From Massilia soli (GTDB taxonomy: Bacteria; Pseudomonadota; Gammaproteobacteria; Burkholderiales; Burkholderiaceae_D): a stretch of DNA of 64,000 bases. The stretch is from positions 186,001-250,000 of the forward strand of contig NZ_JAFBIL020000004.1 in NCBI RefSeq assembly GCF_016809835.1, read 5' to 3'. Positions within the stretch are counted from its first letter, which is position 1, and the number at the start of each line of letters is the position of its first letter. This document shows, piece by piece, positions 9,698 to 18,817 of the stretch. The position numbers and the translations under genes were made by a program. The notes beneath the pieces were generated by a model. That model was not told where the DNA came from. It searched no databases and was given only the letters and a program-made list of their open reading frames with translations.

Positions 9698-10216
9698 TTA
9701 CTTAGCAGCGGCCTTCTTGATATCCGCATTGGCTTCAGCTTTCACTTCAGCGGTCTTGGCTGCGGCAATCGCCTTGTCCTTTGCCGATTCAACCGCAACC
9801 TTTTCGGCTTTCGCGTCCGCCTTGATCATCTTCTTTTCCGCGGTCAGGTTAGCTTCAGCCATTTTCTTCTCGGCCTTGGCTTCTGCTTTCATGCGGTCTT
9901 CCGGATCGGCTTCAGCAACGTTTTCGCGTGCGTCGGCGTGCTTCTTCAGCGCCTTCGACTTGGCTTCCGCTTTCGTCTCTACCGCTTTAGCGACGGCCTT
10001 GATTTCCTTTTCATCGGCCTTGGCCGCGACCTTGGCTTCTTTTTCCTGCGCCTTGGCGACGTCTTTCACTGCTTCGTGATGTGCCTTGACGACTTCTTTG
10101 GTGGCCGGGGTCGTGACGCCGACGGTGGTGGTGCTGGTAGTCGTGGTAGCTGCGGTCTGTGCAAATGCCGAGGTGGCGAACAGGCCGGCGATCAGGGTTG
10201 CGAGTACTTTATTCAT
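9698..10216 (-). CDS. secreted Lys/Ala/Glu-rich coiled-coil protein
   Basis: A 172-residue protein of unknown function. It begins with a classic Sec signal peptide (MNKVLATLIAGLFATSAFAQ), then a Thr/Ala stretch, then about 120 residues almost wholly of Ala, Lys, Glu and Asp in a repeating AKAxxK pattern. The composition predicts a long charged helix or coiled coil and resembles histone-H1-like tails, but the signal peptide places it outside the cytoplasm. The start at 10216 was chosen because the signal peptide begins there; an open frame continues about 77 codons further upstream without plausible sequence. It shares a terminator with parC. Confidence 0.7.
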   Translation of the reverse strand: MNKVLATLIAGLFATSAFAQTAATTTTSTTTVGVTTPATKEVVKAHHEAVKDVAKAQEKEAKVAAKADEKEIKAVAKAVETKAEAKSKALKKHADARENVAEADPEDRMKAEAKAEKKMAEANLTAEKKMIKADAKAEKVAVESAKDKAIAAAKTAEVKAEANADIKKAAAK

Positions 10217-10333
10217 GGTGGGGCCTTTTCTTGTAGTAGTTGATAGGACAGTTCCAGAATAGGCTTTGCTCAGCAGTGGGTCTGTTCGCTGGCGCACTAA
10301 GGATGTAACTATTGTAAGTACTAAAGGCCGTCG

Positions 10334-10366
10334 AAAAAAAAGGCGCCCCGCTTTAAAGGACGCCTT
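10334..10366 (-). terminator. rho-independent terminator of the M64/cyanophycinase operon
   Basis: On the minus strand AAGGCGTCC pairs with GGGGCGCCTT around a TTTAAAGC loop and is followed by a run of Ts (the As at 10334-10340 on the plus strand). It lies about 20 nt after the M64 stop codon. Confidence 0.85.
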
Positions 10367-10386
10367 GTGGCTGCTGGCTCTCTGGC

Positions 10387-11805
10387 TTATTGCCTGGTGC
10401 CGGGTCGCGAGTACAAATCGATGATTTCGGCCACGCCATCGCTGCAAGCGTTACAGAATCTTTCACTTCGGTCGAACATCAGGCACTGCATTTCAGACCG
10501 GTAGAAGCCCTTTGCTTCGTAATTGGCGCCCTCGAACGCGCCGACCACATGGCGGTTCGGCGACCCGGCGAACAGCTGCTCGTTGAAGCGCAGGTCTTCC
10601 TTGAACAGCGCGCTCATCTCCGACTCGGGCCGGTTCGCTGCGCGCAGCGCGGCGCGGCGCTTTTGATAGGCACGCGAGGCTTCCTCGAACTCGGCTTTCG
10701 GCCAGGCGGTGGGCAGCGGCGTGCCCGCCTTGACGTGCTGCTTCCATTTCAGCCTGGCCGGGTCGCGCAGCGCGGTGACGTTCGGCTCCCACGGTTCCAT
10801 CCGCGCGCCGCTCGACTGGTACGACACGGGCGAGGTGTAGTACTCGTCGGCCAGGCCCGCGAAGTGGTGGCCGAACTCGTGGACGAACAGGTAGTTGGCC
10901 CAGTCGTTGCCGGCCGCCGCGGTGCTGAACTGGCCGAAAATGCCGCCGCCGCCGTAGGTCTCGTTGTTGACCAAAATTTCGATGAACTCGTAGGGCGCGT
11001 GCTGGGCGATGTCGCGCAGCGCGCGGTTGTCCAGCGTGAGCACGTAACGCTCGCTGCCGAAGATGTCGTAGCGGGTGCCGAGCGCCGACGGGTTGTGTAC
11101 GCCCGTCGATGGCCGGCTGATGCCCGATTTTTCGGTCGGCACCGCCAGCGCCCAGACGTTGAAGTCCTTGGCGCGCTCCTTGAACGGCGAGACCGTGAAC
11201 AGGTAGTCGGCCAGACGGCGGGCGTCGGCTTCGAACTTCTTCATGTCGCGCGCGGTGTAGCCGTCGCCCATCACCAGGAGGTCGACCTTCTGCGGCGACG
11301 GGCCGTTGACGCGGATCGCAATCGGCTTGGCCGGCGCGGCGGCCTGCTGCTTGACCACTTCCTGCGCGTCGGCGTCGATCTCGACGCTCCACACTACCGA
11401 GAACTCATTGCGTTCGTCGCGCTGGAGGATGCGCACGCGCACCGGCTTGGCGTACTTCGGGAAGCGTACCGATTCCTGGAAGCCGCGGTTCATTTTGTTG
11501 GCTTCCTCGGTGGTGCGCCATTCGCCGAAAATGGTGGAGAAGCCGCGCGAGTACAGCAGGTCGCCGGTCTTGGCGTCGACCACTTCGACCCGGTTCTGGC
11601 CGCGGTTGGTGTTGTCGAGGGCTTGCGAGAGGTCGCCGGGCCATGCCAGCGGTTCGATGACCACGCGTTCGAGCGCGTACTGGTCGTGCAGCGCGTTACC
11701 GCTGTGGAGGTAATCGACGCGGACCGTCGCCGGTTGCTGCGCGCAGGCGGCGCCTGCGGCAAATACGAGCGCGGCCGCGAACAGGCGGCTCAGGGAAAAC
11801 GACAT
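10387..11805 (-). CDS. secreted M64-family metallopeptidase (IgA-peptidase-M64-like)
   Basis: A 472-residue exported zinc peptidase of family M64, named for the Clostridium ramosum IgA protease. A signal peptide ends near AACA at residues 18-22. Residues 25-160 form an N-terminal domain typical of the family; the catalytic domain holds HEFGHHFAGLAD at 309-320, giving zinc ligands His309, His313 and Asp320 and catalytic Glu310. A good AGGAA site precedes the start. The cyanophycinase gene ends 9 nt upstream on the same strand, so the two are probably cotranscribed. The natural substrate is unknown; IgA cleavage should not be inferred for an environmental bacterium. Confidence 0.9.
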   Translation of the reverse strand: MSFSLSRLFAAALVFAAGAACAQQPATVRVDYLHSGNALHDQYALERVVIEPLAWPGDLSQALDNTNRGQNRVEVVDAKTGDLLYSRGFSTIFGEWRTTEEANKMNRGFQESVRFPKYAKPVRVRILQRDERNEFSVVWSVEIDADAQEVVKQQAAAPAKPIAIRVNGPSPQKVDLLVMGDGYTARDMKKFEADARRLADYLFTVSPFKERAKDFNVWALAVPTEKSGISRPSTGVHNPSALGTRYDIFGSERYVLTLDNRALRDIAQHAPYEFIEILVNNETYGGGGIFGQFSTAAAGNDWANYLFVHEFGHHFAGLADEYYTSPVSYQSSGARMEPWEPNVTALRDPARLKWKQHVKAGTPLPTAWPKAEFEEASRAYQKRRAALRAANRPESEMSALFKEDLRFNEQLFAGSPNRHVVGAFEGANYEAKGFYRSEMQCLMFDRSERFCNACSDGVAEIIDLYSRPGTRQ

Positions 11806-11813
11806 GGCAGTTC

Positions 11814-13076
11814 CTAGCGGGCGTTGGATTGTGCTGCATTGTAATCCTGACTGCTGCCGTTGCGGTACTGGTACATCGGCTGGCGCACGGCGATCGGACG
11901 GATGTCGAGCCGCAGCTTGTAGATCGAATAGGCGTCGGTGAGCGGCGACTGGTAGCCGACACTTTCCTGCACGCGGCTCAGGCGGAACTCGAAGCCGAGG
12001 TCGGACTTCTTGTCGAACGGGCTGCTCATGGCCACGCCGATGGCGTCGAGCTGGTCGCTGTCGATCAGCCTGGCCATCAGGTCGGTCACGGCGCTGTTGG
12101 CGAGGATGTCGGCGGTGAACAGCGGGCCCTTGTAATAGGGCCGCGAGGGATTGAGCTTGCCGTCGGCCTTGTCGCGCCCGGGCGTGATCGCGCCGCTGGC
12201 CAGGTTGAAGCGGTCGCCGTTATCGAGGTAGCTGAGCTTGACGTTGCTGACATTGAATTCGCCGCCGTCCTGCGTGCTCGCTTCCGTCATGTCGAGCAGC
12301 AGCGCGCCGCGGTAGCCTAGCACTTCGACTTCGCGGTCGGCGCCGACCACCATCGCCGTGTTTTCATCGATACCCAGGCCAAGCTTGTAGCCCTTCTTGA
12401 GCATGGCCGGCAGCATGCGCGCGAAGCGCCCGCGTATCAAGAGGTGCTGGTCGACGAACACGTCGTCGCCGATGAACCCGAGCCCGGGCGCAATCTCGTT
12501 GCCCTCTTCGACACCCTGCCGCAGGGTCGAGAGCACGGTGTCGGCGCGGTAGAACATGGTGCTGCTCATGATCGCCGCGCCGGCGCTGGTGCCGGCGATG
12601 ACGCCGCCGCGCCGGTACATCTCCCACAGCGCATCGAGCACCTTGGTGTTGCTGCCGTCGGGACGGCGCAGCGCGCGCGTGATGCGGGCCTGGTCGCCGC
12701 CGGCGAAATAGGCGCCGCCCGCCTTGCGAATGGCGTCGGCAAGTTCGGGATCGTCGGCCGTATCCGGCAAGCCGCGGCCGATCGGTACCGCGAAGGCCTT
12801 GGCGCCGTATTGATTGAGGCGCGCGGCGTTCACGTCGCCGGCCTTGGCCGCGTTGTACGACGCCGCGCCGAACACCGCGATGCGTGCGCCTTCGCCGCCG
12901 GCCAGCTGGACGATACGCGACCACACGGCGGCGTTATCGCCGCGCAGCCCGCCGCCGATGATGACCAGCGTGCCCTTGGGTGCGGCAACCTGGGCCTGCA
13001 CCTGCGCGGCATGGCTCTGCGCGCTCGCCAAGAGCGCGATCAACAGCACGGCATCCCTGAACACGCGATAAAACAT
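11814..13076 (-). CDS. secreted cyanophycinase-family serine peptidase (S51)
   Basis: Cyanophycinases cut the Asp-Arg polymer cyanophycin into beta-Asp-Arg dipeptides. This 420-residue protein has the family core: LVIIGGGLRGDN, AYFAGGDQARI, and the nucleophile motif GTSAGA at 162-167 with catalytic Ser164. It begins with a signal peptide (cleavage near SHAAQ, residue 24), so it is exported, like extracellular CphE-type enzymes rather than cytosolic CphB. It is about 130 residues longer than CphB, with an extra C-terminal domain. The M64 gene follows after 8 nt. No cyanophycin synthetase gene is in the window, which fits use of external polymer (inference). Confidence 0.88.
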   Translation of the reverse strand: MFYRVFRDAVLLIALLASAQSHAAQVQAQVAAPKGTLVIIGGGLRGDNAAVWSRIVQLAGGEGARIAVFGAASYNAAKAGDVNAARLNQYGAKAFAVPIGRGLPDTADDPELADAIRKAGGAYFAGGDQARITRALRRPDGSNTKVLDALWEMYRRGGVIAGTSAGAAIMSSTMFYRADTVLSTLRQGVEEGNEIAPGLGFIGDDVFVDQHLLIRGRFARMLPAMLKKGYKLGLGIDENTAMVVGADREVEVLGYRGALLLDMTEASTQDGGEFNVSNVKLSYLDNGDRFNLASGAITPGRDKADGKLNPSRPYYKGPLFTADILANSAVTDLMARLIDSDQLDAIGVAMSSPFDKKSDLGFEFRLSRVQESVGYQSPLTDAYSIYKLRLDIRPIAVRQPMYQYRNGSSQDYNAAQSNAR

Positions 13077-13160
13077 AAGACTACCTTTCAGGCGGGTCGG
13101 TTTCAGCTACAAAGAATACCCGCGTGCAACTAAACGATATTGCTACCAATCAACACATTC

Positions 13161-13176
13161 GGACCGTGTGCGGTCC
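13161..13176. other. short perfect hairpin in the cyanophycinase/aspartoacylase divergent region
   Basis: GGACCG (13161-13166), loop TGTG, CGGTCC (13171-13176). It lies in the 173-nt region between two divergent hydrolase genes and could be a regulator site or the 5' structure of one transcript. No T-tract follows. Confidence 0.35.
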
Positions 13177-13249
13177 CGCGTGATGTTTATATAAGATTAA
13201 TGGCGAATTCAATGCGGGACTGTTCGGTACAACACAATCAGGCGCGACA

Positions 13250-14368
13250 ATGCACCCACAAACTCATCTCATTTCGATCCAGGACAGCAGTGCGTCGTTC
13301 CGGCTCACCAGTTTTCACTTCGGCACGCCCGGAACCGGCAAGAAGGCATACATCCAGGCCGGGCTGCATGCCGACGAGGTGCCAGGCATGCTGGTGTCGC
13401 GGTTCCTGCGCGAGCAGCTGGCCGCGCTGGAGGCGGCAGGCAAGCTGAAAGGCGAAGTGATCCTGGTGCCGGCGGCCAATCCGGTCGGCTTGTCGCAGGC
13501 CATCCATGGCGCACCGTTCGGCCGCTTCGACCTGCACACCGGCACCAATTTCAACCGTGCCTACAAGCATGTGGCGGACGAGCTCAAGGCGTCGCTTGAC
13601 GGCTTGCTGGGCAAGGACGCCGGCGCCAACGTGCAGCTGGTCCGTTCGCATGCGCTGAGGTCGGTCGAACAATGGCAGCCAGCGACCGACACCGAGGCGC
13701 TCAAGAAGATCCTGCTGGCGATGGCGATCGACGCCGACATCGTGCTCGACCTGCACTGCGATACCGAATCGGTGGTGCATATCTACACCGGCACGCCGTT
13801 GGCCGGCGCGGTGCGGCCGCTGGCTGCCATCATGGGCGCGCACGCGGTGCTGCTGGCGCTGCAGGCGGGCGGCGAGCCGTTCGACGAAGCCTGCAGCCGG
13901 CTGTGGTGGGACCTGGCGAGCCACTTCGGGCCCGCGTTCCCGCTGCCGCCCTCTTGTGTGGCAACAACAGTTGAACTGCGCGGCGAAGCCGATGTCAGTT
14001 ATGAACTGGCGCAACAGGATGCGCGTGGCTTGCTGCGCTACCTCGCCCACGAAGGCGTTGTCGACCAGCCTGCCGCGCCGTTGCCTCAGCCGCTGTGCGA
14101 ACCGACGCCGCTCGAAGGTGTCGAGCCCATCGACGCGCCGCGCGCCGGCGTGGTGGTGTTTCTGAAGCGCCCGGGAGACCGGGTCGAGGCTGGCGACGCG
14201 ATCGCCGACCTGGTCGATCCGGTCAGTGGCGACACCCTTACCTTGCGCTGCACGGTCAAGGGCGTGCTGTTCGCGCGCAGCAAGCACCGCCACGTGCTGC
14301 GCGGCATGACCGTGGCCAAGGTGGCCGGTCCGGTGGCGTTCCGTAGCGGCTCACTGTTGAGCCAGTAA
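13250..14368 (+). CDS. succinylglutamate desuccinylase/aspartoacylase-family zinc hydrolase
   Basis: A 372-residue member of the AstE/AspA family (M14-like fold), which hydrolyses N-acylated amino acids. The first zinc motif is QAGLHADEVPG (His and Glu ligands, residues about 41-46), and the third ligand is the His of LDLHCDTE. NPVGLSQ and NFNRAY are typical substrate-pocket segments. The C-terminal 90 residues form a biotinyl-lipoyl-like beta barrel (GVVVFLKRPGDRVEAGDAIADLVDP), common in this branch. It is divergent from the cyanophycinase gene; the pair could act together in release and use of Asp-containing compounds, but that is a guess. No ast operon is near. Confidence 0.85.
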   Translation: MHPQTHLISIQDSSASFRLTSFHFGTPGTGKKAYIQAGLHADEVPGMLVSRFLREQLAALEAAGKLKGEVILVPAANPVGLSQAIHGAPFGRFDLHTGTNFNRAYKHVADELKASLDGLLGKDAGANVQLVRSHALRSVEQWQPATDTEALKKILLAMAIDADIVLDLHCDTESVVHIYTGTPLAGAVRPLAAIMGAHAVLLALQAGGEPFDEACSRLWWDLASHFGPAFPLPPSCVATTVELRGEADVSYELAQQDARGLLRYLAHEGVVDQPAAPLPQPLCEPTPLEGVEPIDAPRAGVVVFLKRPGDRVEAGDAIADLVDPVSGDTLTLRCTVKGVLFARSKHRHVLRGMTVAKVAGPVAFRSGSLLSQ

Positions 14369-14371
14369 GAC

Positions 14372-14812
14372 TCAGGACACGTAGATGTTGGGGAAATAGC
14401 GCTCAAGCAGCGTTTCGGGGTGCGGCGCCGGGGCAAAACCGAACTGCGCGAACAGCGCCTGTCCATTGCTGGAAGCCAAGGTCAGGCGTCGCAGGCCCTG
14501 CAGGCTGGGATGCGCCAGCAAGGTCTGCATGATCGCCTTGGCGTAGCCGCGGCCGCGGTATTCGGGCACAACGAACAGGTCGTCGATGCAGCCATGGGTG
14601 GCGTAATCGGTGACGACCCGGGCGAACGCCACCTGGCGGCCGTCGACATAGCCGCCGAAACACAGCGAGTTTTCAATCGCCCGGTCAACCACGGCGCGTG
14701 GAATGCCGACCGCCCAGGTCGACTGTTCGCTGAGGAAACGGTAGATGAGGGGAACGTCGAGTTCCGACCGGTCGGTACTGATCTGCAAGGCGGACATAGC
14801 AATGACACCCAT
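14372..14812 (-). CDS. GNAT-family N-acetyltransferase
   Basis: A small acetyl-CoA-dependent acyltransferase, 146 residues. The acetyl-CoA loop is EYRGRGYAKAIM (Q/RxxGxG/A), preceded by the strand DDLFVVP and followed by a GQALFAQFGFAP block seen in single-domain GNATs. The layout is that of small-molecule GNATs with an N-terminal FLSEQSTWAVG segment. The start is uncertain: ATG at 14797 (MSALQ) gives a more usual N-terminus than 14812, with GGGTG as a weak ribosome site. It is convergent with the aspartoacylase-like gene, 3 nt apart. The substrate is unknown. Confidence 0.85.
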   Translation of the reverse strand: MGVIAMSALQISTDRSELDVPLIYRFLSEQSTWAVGIPRAVVDRAIENSLCFGGYVDGRQVAFARVVTDYATHGCIDDLFVVPEYRGRGYAKAIMQTLLAHPSLQGLRRLTLASSNGQALFAQFGFAPAPHPETLLERYFPNIYVS

Positions 14813-15052
14813 CGTAAAAATCCAATTCTACCGTCGAATTCCGGAAAGCGACGTTCGCGTACGACAGCGGCGCCAATGACAATCGATCTGCCTCAGTGAC
14901 TCATGAGATAGGGTGACGCATGACGTCGGCAGGTAAGCCACTATCCCCGATTTTGGCCGGAAAGTCACCTGCGCGATCCGGCGCCGCCGGCGCATAAAAT
15001 CCCAGTGGCCCTGCCAACCTGTTTATAATCAGGTAATCACCAGGATCATTAC

Positions 15053-16450
15053 ATGACTTCACAACTGTCCCAAAAAGGCGAGGCCTGGTCGGCCCGCTTC
15101 TCCGAACCCGTCTCCGACCTCGTCAAGCGCTACACCGCCTCGGTCTTCTTCGATAAACGCCTTGCCCTGTTCGACATCGCAGGCTCGCTGGCGCACGCCG
15201 AGATGCTGCAGGCGCAAGGCATCATCAGCGCCGCCGATCACGCGGAAATCCAGCGCGGCATGGCCCAGATCAAGGGCGAGATCGAAGCGGGCAGCTTCGA
15301 ATGGCTGCTCGACCTCGAAGACGTGCACCTGAATATCGAAAAACGCCTCACCGAACTGGTGGGCGATGCCGGCAAGCGCCTGCATACCGGCCGCTCGCGC
15401 AACGACCAGGTGGCCACCGACATCCGCCTGTACGTGCGCGCCGCCATCGACGACATCACCAAGCTGCTGCACGGCCTGCGCGGCGCGCTGGTCGACCTGG
15501 CCGAGCGCCACGCCGACACCATCATGCCGGGCTTTACCCACATGCAAGTGGCCCAACCGATCACCTTCGGCCACCACATGCTGGCGTATGTCGAAATGTT
15601 CGGCCGCGACGCCGAGCGCATGCAGGATGCGCGCCGCCGCGTCAACCGCCTGCCGCTGGGCGCCGCCGCGCTGGCCGGCACCACTTTCCCGATCGACCGC
15701 GAACGCGTCGCGCGCACGCTGGGCTTCGACGACGTCTGCCACAACTCGCTCGACGCCGTCTCCGACCGCGACTTCGCGATCGAATTTTGCGCCGCCAGCG
15801 CCTTGATCATGATGCACGTGTCGCGCATGTCGGAAGAACTGATCATCTGGATGAGCCCGCGCGTCGGCTTCATCGACATCGCCGACCGCTTCTGCACCGG
15901 CTCGTCGATCATGCCGCAAAAGAAAAACCCCGATGTGCCGGAACTGGCGCGCGGCAAGACCGGCCGCGTGTACGGCCACCTGACCGCCCTGCTGACCCTG
16001 ATGAAGGGCCAGCCGCTGGCCTACAACAAGGACAACCAGGAAGACAAGGAGCCGCTGTTCGACACCGTCGACACCGTTGTCGACACCCTGCGCATCTTCG
16101 CCGACATGGCTGGCGGCATCACCGTCAAGCCGGAGGCGATGCGCTCGGCCGCGCTGCAGGGCTACGCGACCGCGACCGACCTGGCCGACTACCTGGTCAA
16201 GAAGGGGCTGCCATTCCGCGACGCGCACGAAGCCGTTGCCCACGCGGTGCGCGCCTGCGACGACTTGCGCTGCGACTTGTCCGAGATGTCGCTCGAGCAG
16301 CTGCGGGCGTTTTCGCCGCTGATCGGCGACGATGTCTTCGCCGTGCTGACACTGGAAGGTTCCGTTGCTGCCCGCGACCATGTGGGCGGCACCGCACCGA
16401 ACCAGGTGCGGGCCGCGATAGCGCGGGTACGGGCACAGCTGGCAGAATGA
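15053..16450 (+). CDS. argH: argininosuccinate lyase
   Basis: Last enzyme of arginine synthesis, splitting argininosuccinate to arginine and fumarate. The 465-residue length is normal. The signature loop [16 protein letters not shown] carries the catalytic Ser; [14 protein letters not shown] and the HMQVAQP histidine region are intact. A TATAAT hexamer at 15024-15029 is a candidate -10 box, though no good -35 lies 17 bp upstream. The TRAP transporter genes begin 48 nt after its stop, so read-through into them is possible. No other arg gene is in the window. Confidence 0.97.
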   Translation: MTSQLSQKGEAWSARFSEPVSDLVKRYTASVFFDKRLALFDIAGSLAHAEMLQAQGIISAADHAEIQRGMAQIKGEIEAGSFEWLLDLEDVHLNIEKRLTELVGDAGKRLHTGRSRNDQVATDIRLYVRAAIDDITKLLHGLRGALVDLAERHADTIMPGFTHMQVAQPITFGHHMLAYVEMFGRDAERMQDARRRVNRLPLGAAALAGTTFPIDRERVARTLGFDDVCHNSLDAVSDRDFAIEFCAASALIMMHVSRMSEELIIWMSPRVGFIDIADRFCTGSSIMPQKKNPDVPELARGKTGRVYGHLTALLTLMKGQPLAYNKDNQEDKEPLFDTVDTVVDTLRIFADMAGGITVKPEAMRSAALQGYATATDLADYLVKKGLPFRDAHEAVAHAVRACDDLRCDLSEMSLEQLRAFSPLIGDDVFAVLTLEGSVAARDHVGGTAPNQVRAAIARVRAQLAE

Positions 16451-16498
16451 TCAGCGCCCGATGAGGCGCGAAAAAACACAATAACGGAGATAAGCACC

Positions 16499-17077
16499 AT
16501 GTTCATGTCACTTTCGCGCCTCATTGACAGCCTCAATGAAAAAATCGCCAACACGGTCAGCTGGGCGCTGCTGGCCGCGGTCATCATCTGCGCCGGCAAC
16601 GCGATCGTCCGCTACACCTTCAATTACAGTTCCAACGCCTGGCTGGAAATCCAGTGGTACCTGTACGGCGCCATGTTCCTGCTGGCCGCCTCGTATACCC
16701 TCAAGCGCGACGAGCACGTGCGCATCGACGTCATCGTCGGGCGCTTCTCGAAGCGCACCCAGGTGTGGATCGACCTGTTCGGCTACCTGCTGTTCCTGCT
16801 CCCGGTCTGCCTGCTGATCCTGGTCGACGCGATTCCGTTTGCCCAGGTGTCGATCGCCAGCCAGGAAATGTCCAGCAACGCCGGCGGCCTGATCGTCTGG
16901 CCAGCCAAGCTGCTGGTGCCGATCGGCTTCGCGCTGCTGATCTTGCAGGGCATCTCCGAGATCATCAAGCGCATCGCTTTCCTGGCCGGCAAGATCGACG
17001 GCCACGAATTCGCCAAGCACCAGAAAACGCCGCAAGAAGAGATCGAGGCCATCAAGCAGGCCAACAAGATCGCCTGA
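16499..17077 (+). CDS. TRAP transporter small membrane subunit (DctQ/FcbT2 type)
   Basis: Small permease of a tripartite ATP-independent periplasmic transporter, 192 residues with four predicted membrane helices. It bears the subunit's hallmarks: NAIVRYTFN near helix 1 end, SNAWLEIQWYLYGAMFLLAASYTLKRDEHVRID between helices 2 and 3 region. It resembles COG4665, the mannitol/chloroaromatic branch. GGAGAT precedes the start. The large subunit gene follows after 34 nt. No periplasmic binding-protein gene is beside the pair; two candidates of the matching branch are at 42.2 and 46.3 kb. Confidence 0.88.
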   Translation: MFMSLSRLIDSLNEKIANTVSWALLAAVIICAGNAIVRYTFNYSSNAWLEIQWYLYGAMFLLAASYTLKRDEHVRIDVIVGRFSKRTQVWIDLFGYLLFLLPVCLLILVDAIPFAQVSIASQEMSSNAGGLIVWPAKLLVPIGFALLILQGISEIIKRIAFLAGKIDGHEFAKHQKTPQEEIEAIKQANKIA

Positions 17078-17111
17078 CCGTTCGCGACCACAACAATAAA
17101 CAAAGAGACTC

Positions 17112-18782
17112 ATGGAACAATTCCTTATCGCGAACATGGCGCCGATCATGTTTGGCGCACTTGTCGTCTTCCTGCTGTCCGGGTTCCCGGTGGCGTTTTC
17201 GCTGGCCGCCAACGGCCTGTTCTTCGGCCTGGTCGGCATCGAACTGGGCTTGCTGCGCCCTGAACTGCTGCAGGCGCTGCCTAACCGCATCTTCGGCATC
17301 ATGGCCAGCGACACCTTGCTGGCGATTCCCTTCTTCACCTTCATGGGCCTGATCCTGGAAAGGTCGGGGATGGCGGAGGATTTACTCGACACCATCGGCC
17401 AGCTGTTCGGGCCGATCCGCGGCGGTGTTGCCTATGCGGTCATTTTCGTCGGCGCGCTGCTGGCCGCCACCACCGGCGTGGTGGCCGCGTCGGTCATTTC
17501 GATGGGCCTGATCTCGCTGCCGGTGATGCTGCGCTACGGCTATAACAAGCGCATCGCCACCGGCGTGATCGCCGCTTCCGGCACGCTGGCGCAGATCATC
17601 CCGCCGTCGCTGGTGCTGATCGTCATGGCCGACCAGTTGGGCCGTTCGGTCGGCGACATGTACAAGGCGGCGTTCATTCCGGGCCTGCTGCTGACCGCGA
17701 TGTACTGCGGCTACGTGCTGGCCGTGTCCATCTTCAAGCCGCACCACGTGCCGGCGCTGCCGCTCGAGGCGCGCAACCTGCGCGAACCGAACGGCGACAG
17801 CGGCGTGTCCTCGCTGCTGGTACTGGTGGCAGCGGCCATCGGGGTCGCCTTCGCCTTCGCGGCCGTCTGGGGCCCGGCCCATCCAACGCTGGCGTCGGAT
17901 GAACTGGGCATCTATTCGGCCGCCGCCGGCATCGGCGCCGCCTTCGCCATCGCGCTGGCCAACCGCTACCTCAAGCTCGGCCTGCTGTCGCGGATGGCCG
18001 AAAAGGTCGTGTTCGTCCTGGTGCCGCCGCTGGCGCTGATCTTCCTGGTGCTGGGCACCATTTTTGTCGGCATTGCGACGCCGACCGAAGGCGGCGGCAT
18101 GGGCGCGATGGGCGCGCTGATCCTGGCGATGCTCAACGGCCGCCTGACCTTGCCGCTGCTCAAGCAGGCGATGAACTCGACCACGCGGCTGGCCTGCTTC
18201 GTCATGTTCATCCTGGTTGGCTCCACCGTATTCGCGCTGGTGTTTCGCGCCGTCAACGGCGACCTGTGGGTCGAGCACCTGCTGACCGGCCTGCCGGGCG
18301 GCGTGCTGGGCTTCCTGATCGTCGTCAACATCATGTTCTTCGTGCTGGCCTTCTTCCTCGACTTCTTCGAGCTGGCCTTCATCCTGGTGCCGCTGGTCGG
18401 CCCGGTTGCGGAAAAGCTCGGCATCGACCTGATCTGGTTCGGCGTGCTGCTGGGCGTGAACATGCAGACCTCGTTCATGCACCCGCCGTTCGGCTTCGCG
18501 CTGTTCTACTTAAGATCGGTGGCGCCCAAGGAGGTCAAGACCTCCGACATTTACTGGGGCGCGATCCCGTTCGTGTGCATCCAGGTCATCATGGTCTCGC
18601 TGATCATCTTCTTCCCGCAGCTGGTATCGGTCGAGCAAAAAATCGACATGACCGAGCAGCTCGAGCTGAGGATCGACGCCCCGGCGGCCGACCAGCAGCT
18701 GACGCTGCCGGACAGCCCGGCGCAGGAAGAAGACCAGACCCCGCAGCTGGACTTCTCCACCGACGAGCCCGAGAAAAAATAA
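17112..18782 (+). CDS. TRAP transporter large membrane subunit (DctM/FcbT3 type)
   Basis: Large permease that carries the ion-coupled transport path, 556 residues with about 12-14 membrane helices. Typical segments are FLLSGFPVAFSLA, AATTGVVAASVISMGLISLP and GTLAQIIPPSLVLIVMADQLG. It is about 120 residues longer than common DctM proteins, with an added region around residues 225-300 and a charged, Asp/Glu/Gln-rich cytoplasmic tail after residue 515; longer forms are usual in the COG4664 branch. Together with the preceding small subunit it would need a separate periplasmic binding protein. Confidence 0.9.
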   Translation: MEQFLIANMAPIMFGALVVFLLSGFPVAFSLAANGLFFGLVGIELGLLRPELLQALPNRIFGIMASDTLLAIPFFTFMGLILERSGMAEDLLDTIGQLFGPIRGGVAYAVIFVGALLAATTGVVAASVISMGLISLPVMLRYGYNKRIATGVIAASGTLAQIIPPSLVLIVMADQLGRSVGDMYKAAFIPGLLLTAMYCGYVLAVSIFKPHHVPALPLEARNLREPNGDSGVSSLLVLVAAAIGVAFAFAAVWGPAHPTLASDELGIYSAAAGIGAAFAIALANRYLKLGLLSRMAEKVVFVLVPPLALIFLVLGTIFVGIATPTEGGGMGAMGALILAMLNGRLTLPLLKQAMNSTTRLACFVMFILVGSTVFALVFRAVNGDLWVEHLLTGLPGGVLGFLIVVNIMFFVLAFFLDFFELAFILVPLVGPVAEKLGIDLIWFGVLLGVNMQTSFMHPPFGFALFYLRSVAPKEVKTSDIYWGAIPFVCIQVIMVSLIIFFPQLVSVEQKIDMTEQLELRIDAPAADQQLTLPDSPAQEEDQTPQLDFSTDEPEKK

Positions 18783-18817
18783 ATCGCAGACGCGTTGACA
18801 GAAGCAGGAACACACCG

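Noticed and set aside
14813-15052. tRNA or small RNA gene upstream of argH
   Set aside because: No cloverleaf or T-loop GTTCGAATC-type sequence is found; only a relic of the parE-parC palindrome core and a possible -10 box.
16452-16480. Hairpin GCGCC...GGCGC after argH as a terminator
   Set aside because: It is followed by As rather than Ts on the plus strand, so it does not fit an intrinsic terminator for argH.
18266-18817. Upstream extension of the M24 peptidase by 184 codons
   Set aside because: The extension overlaps the TRAP large-subunit gene in another frame and is Arg/Ala-rich; homology and a ribosome site begin at 18818.
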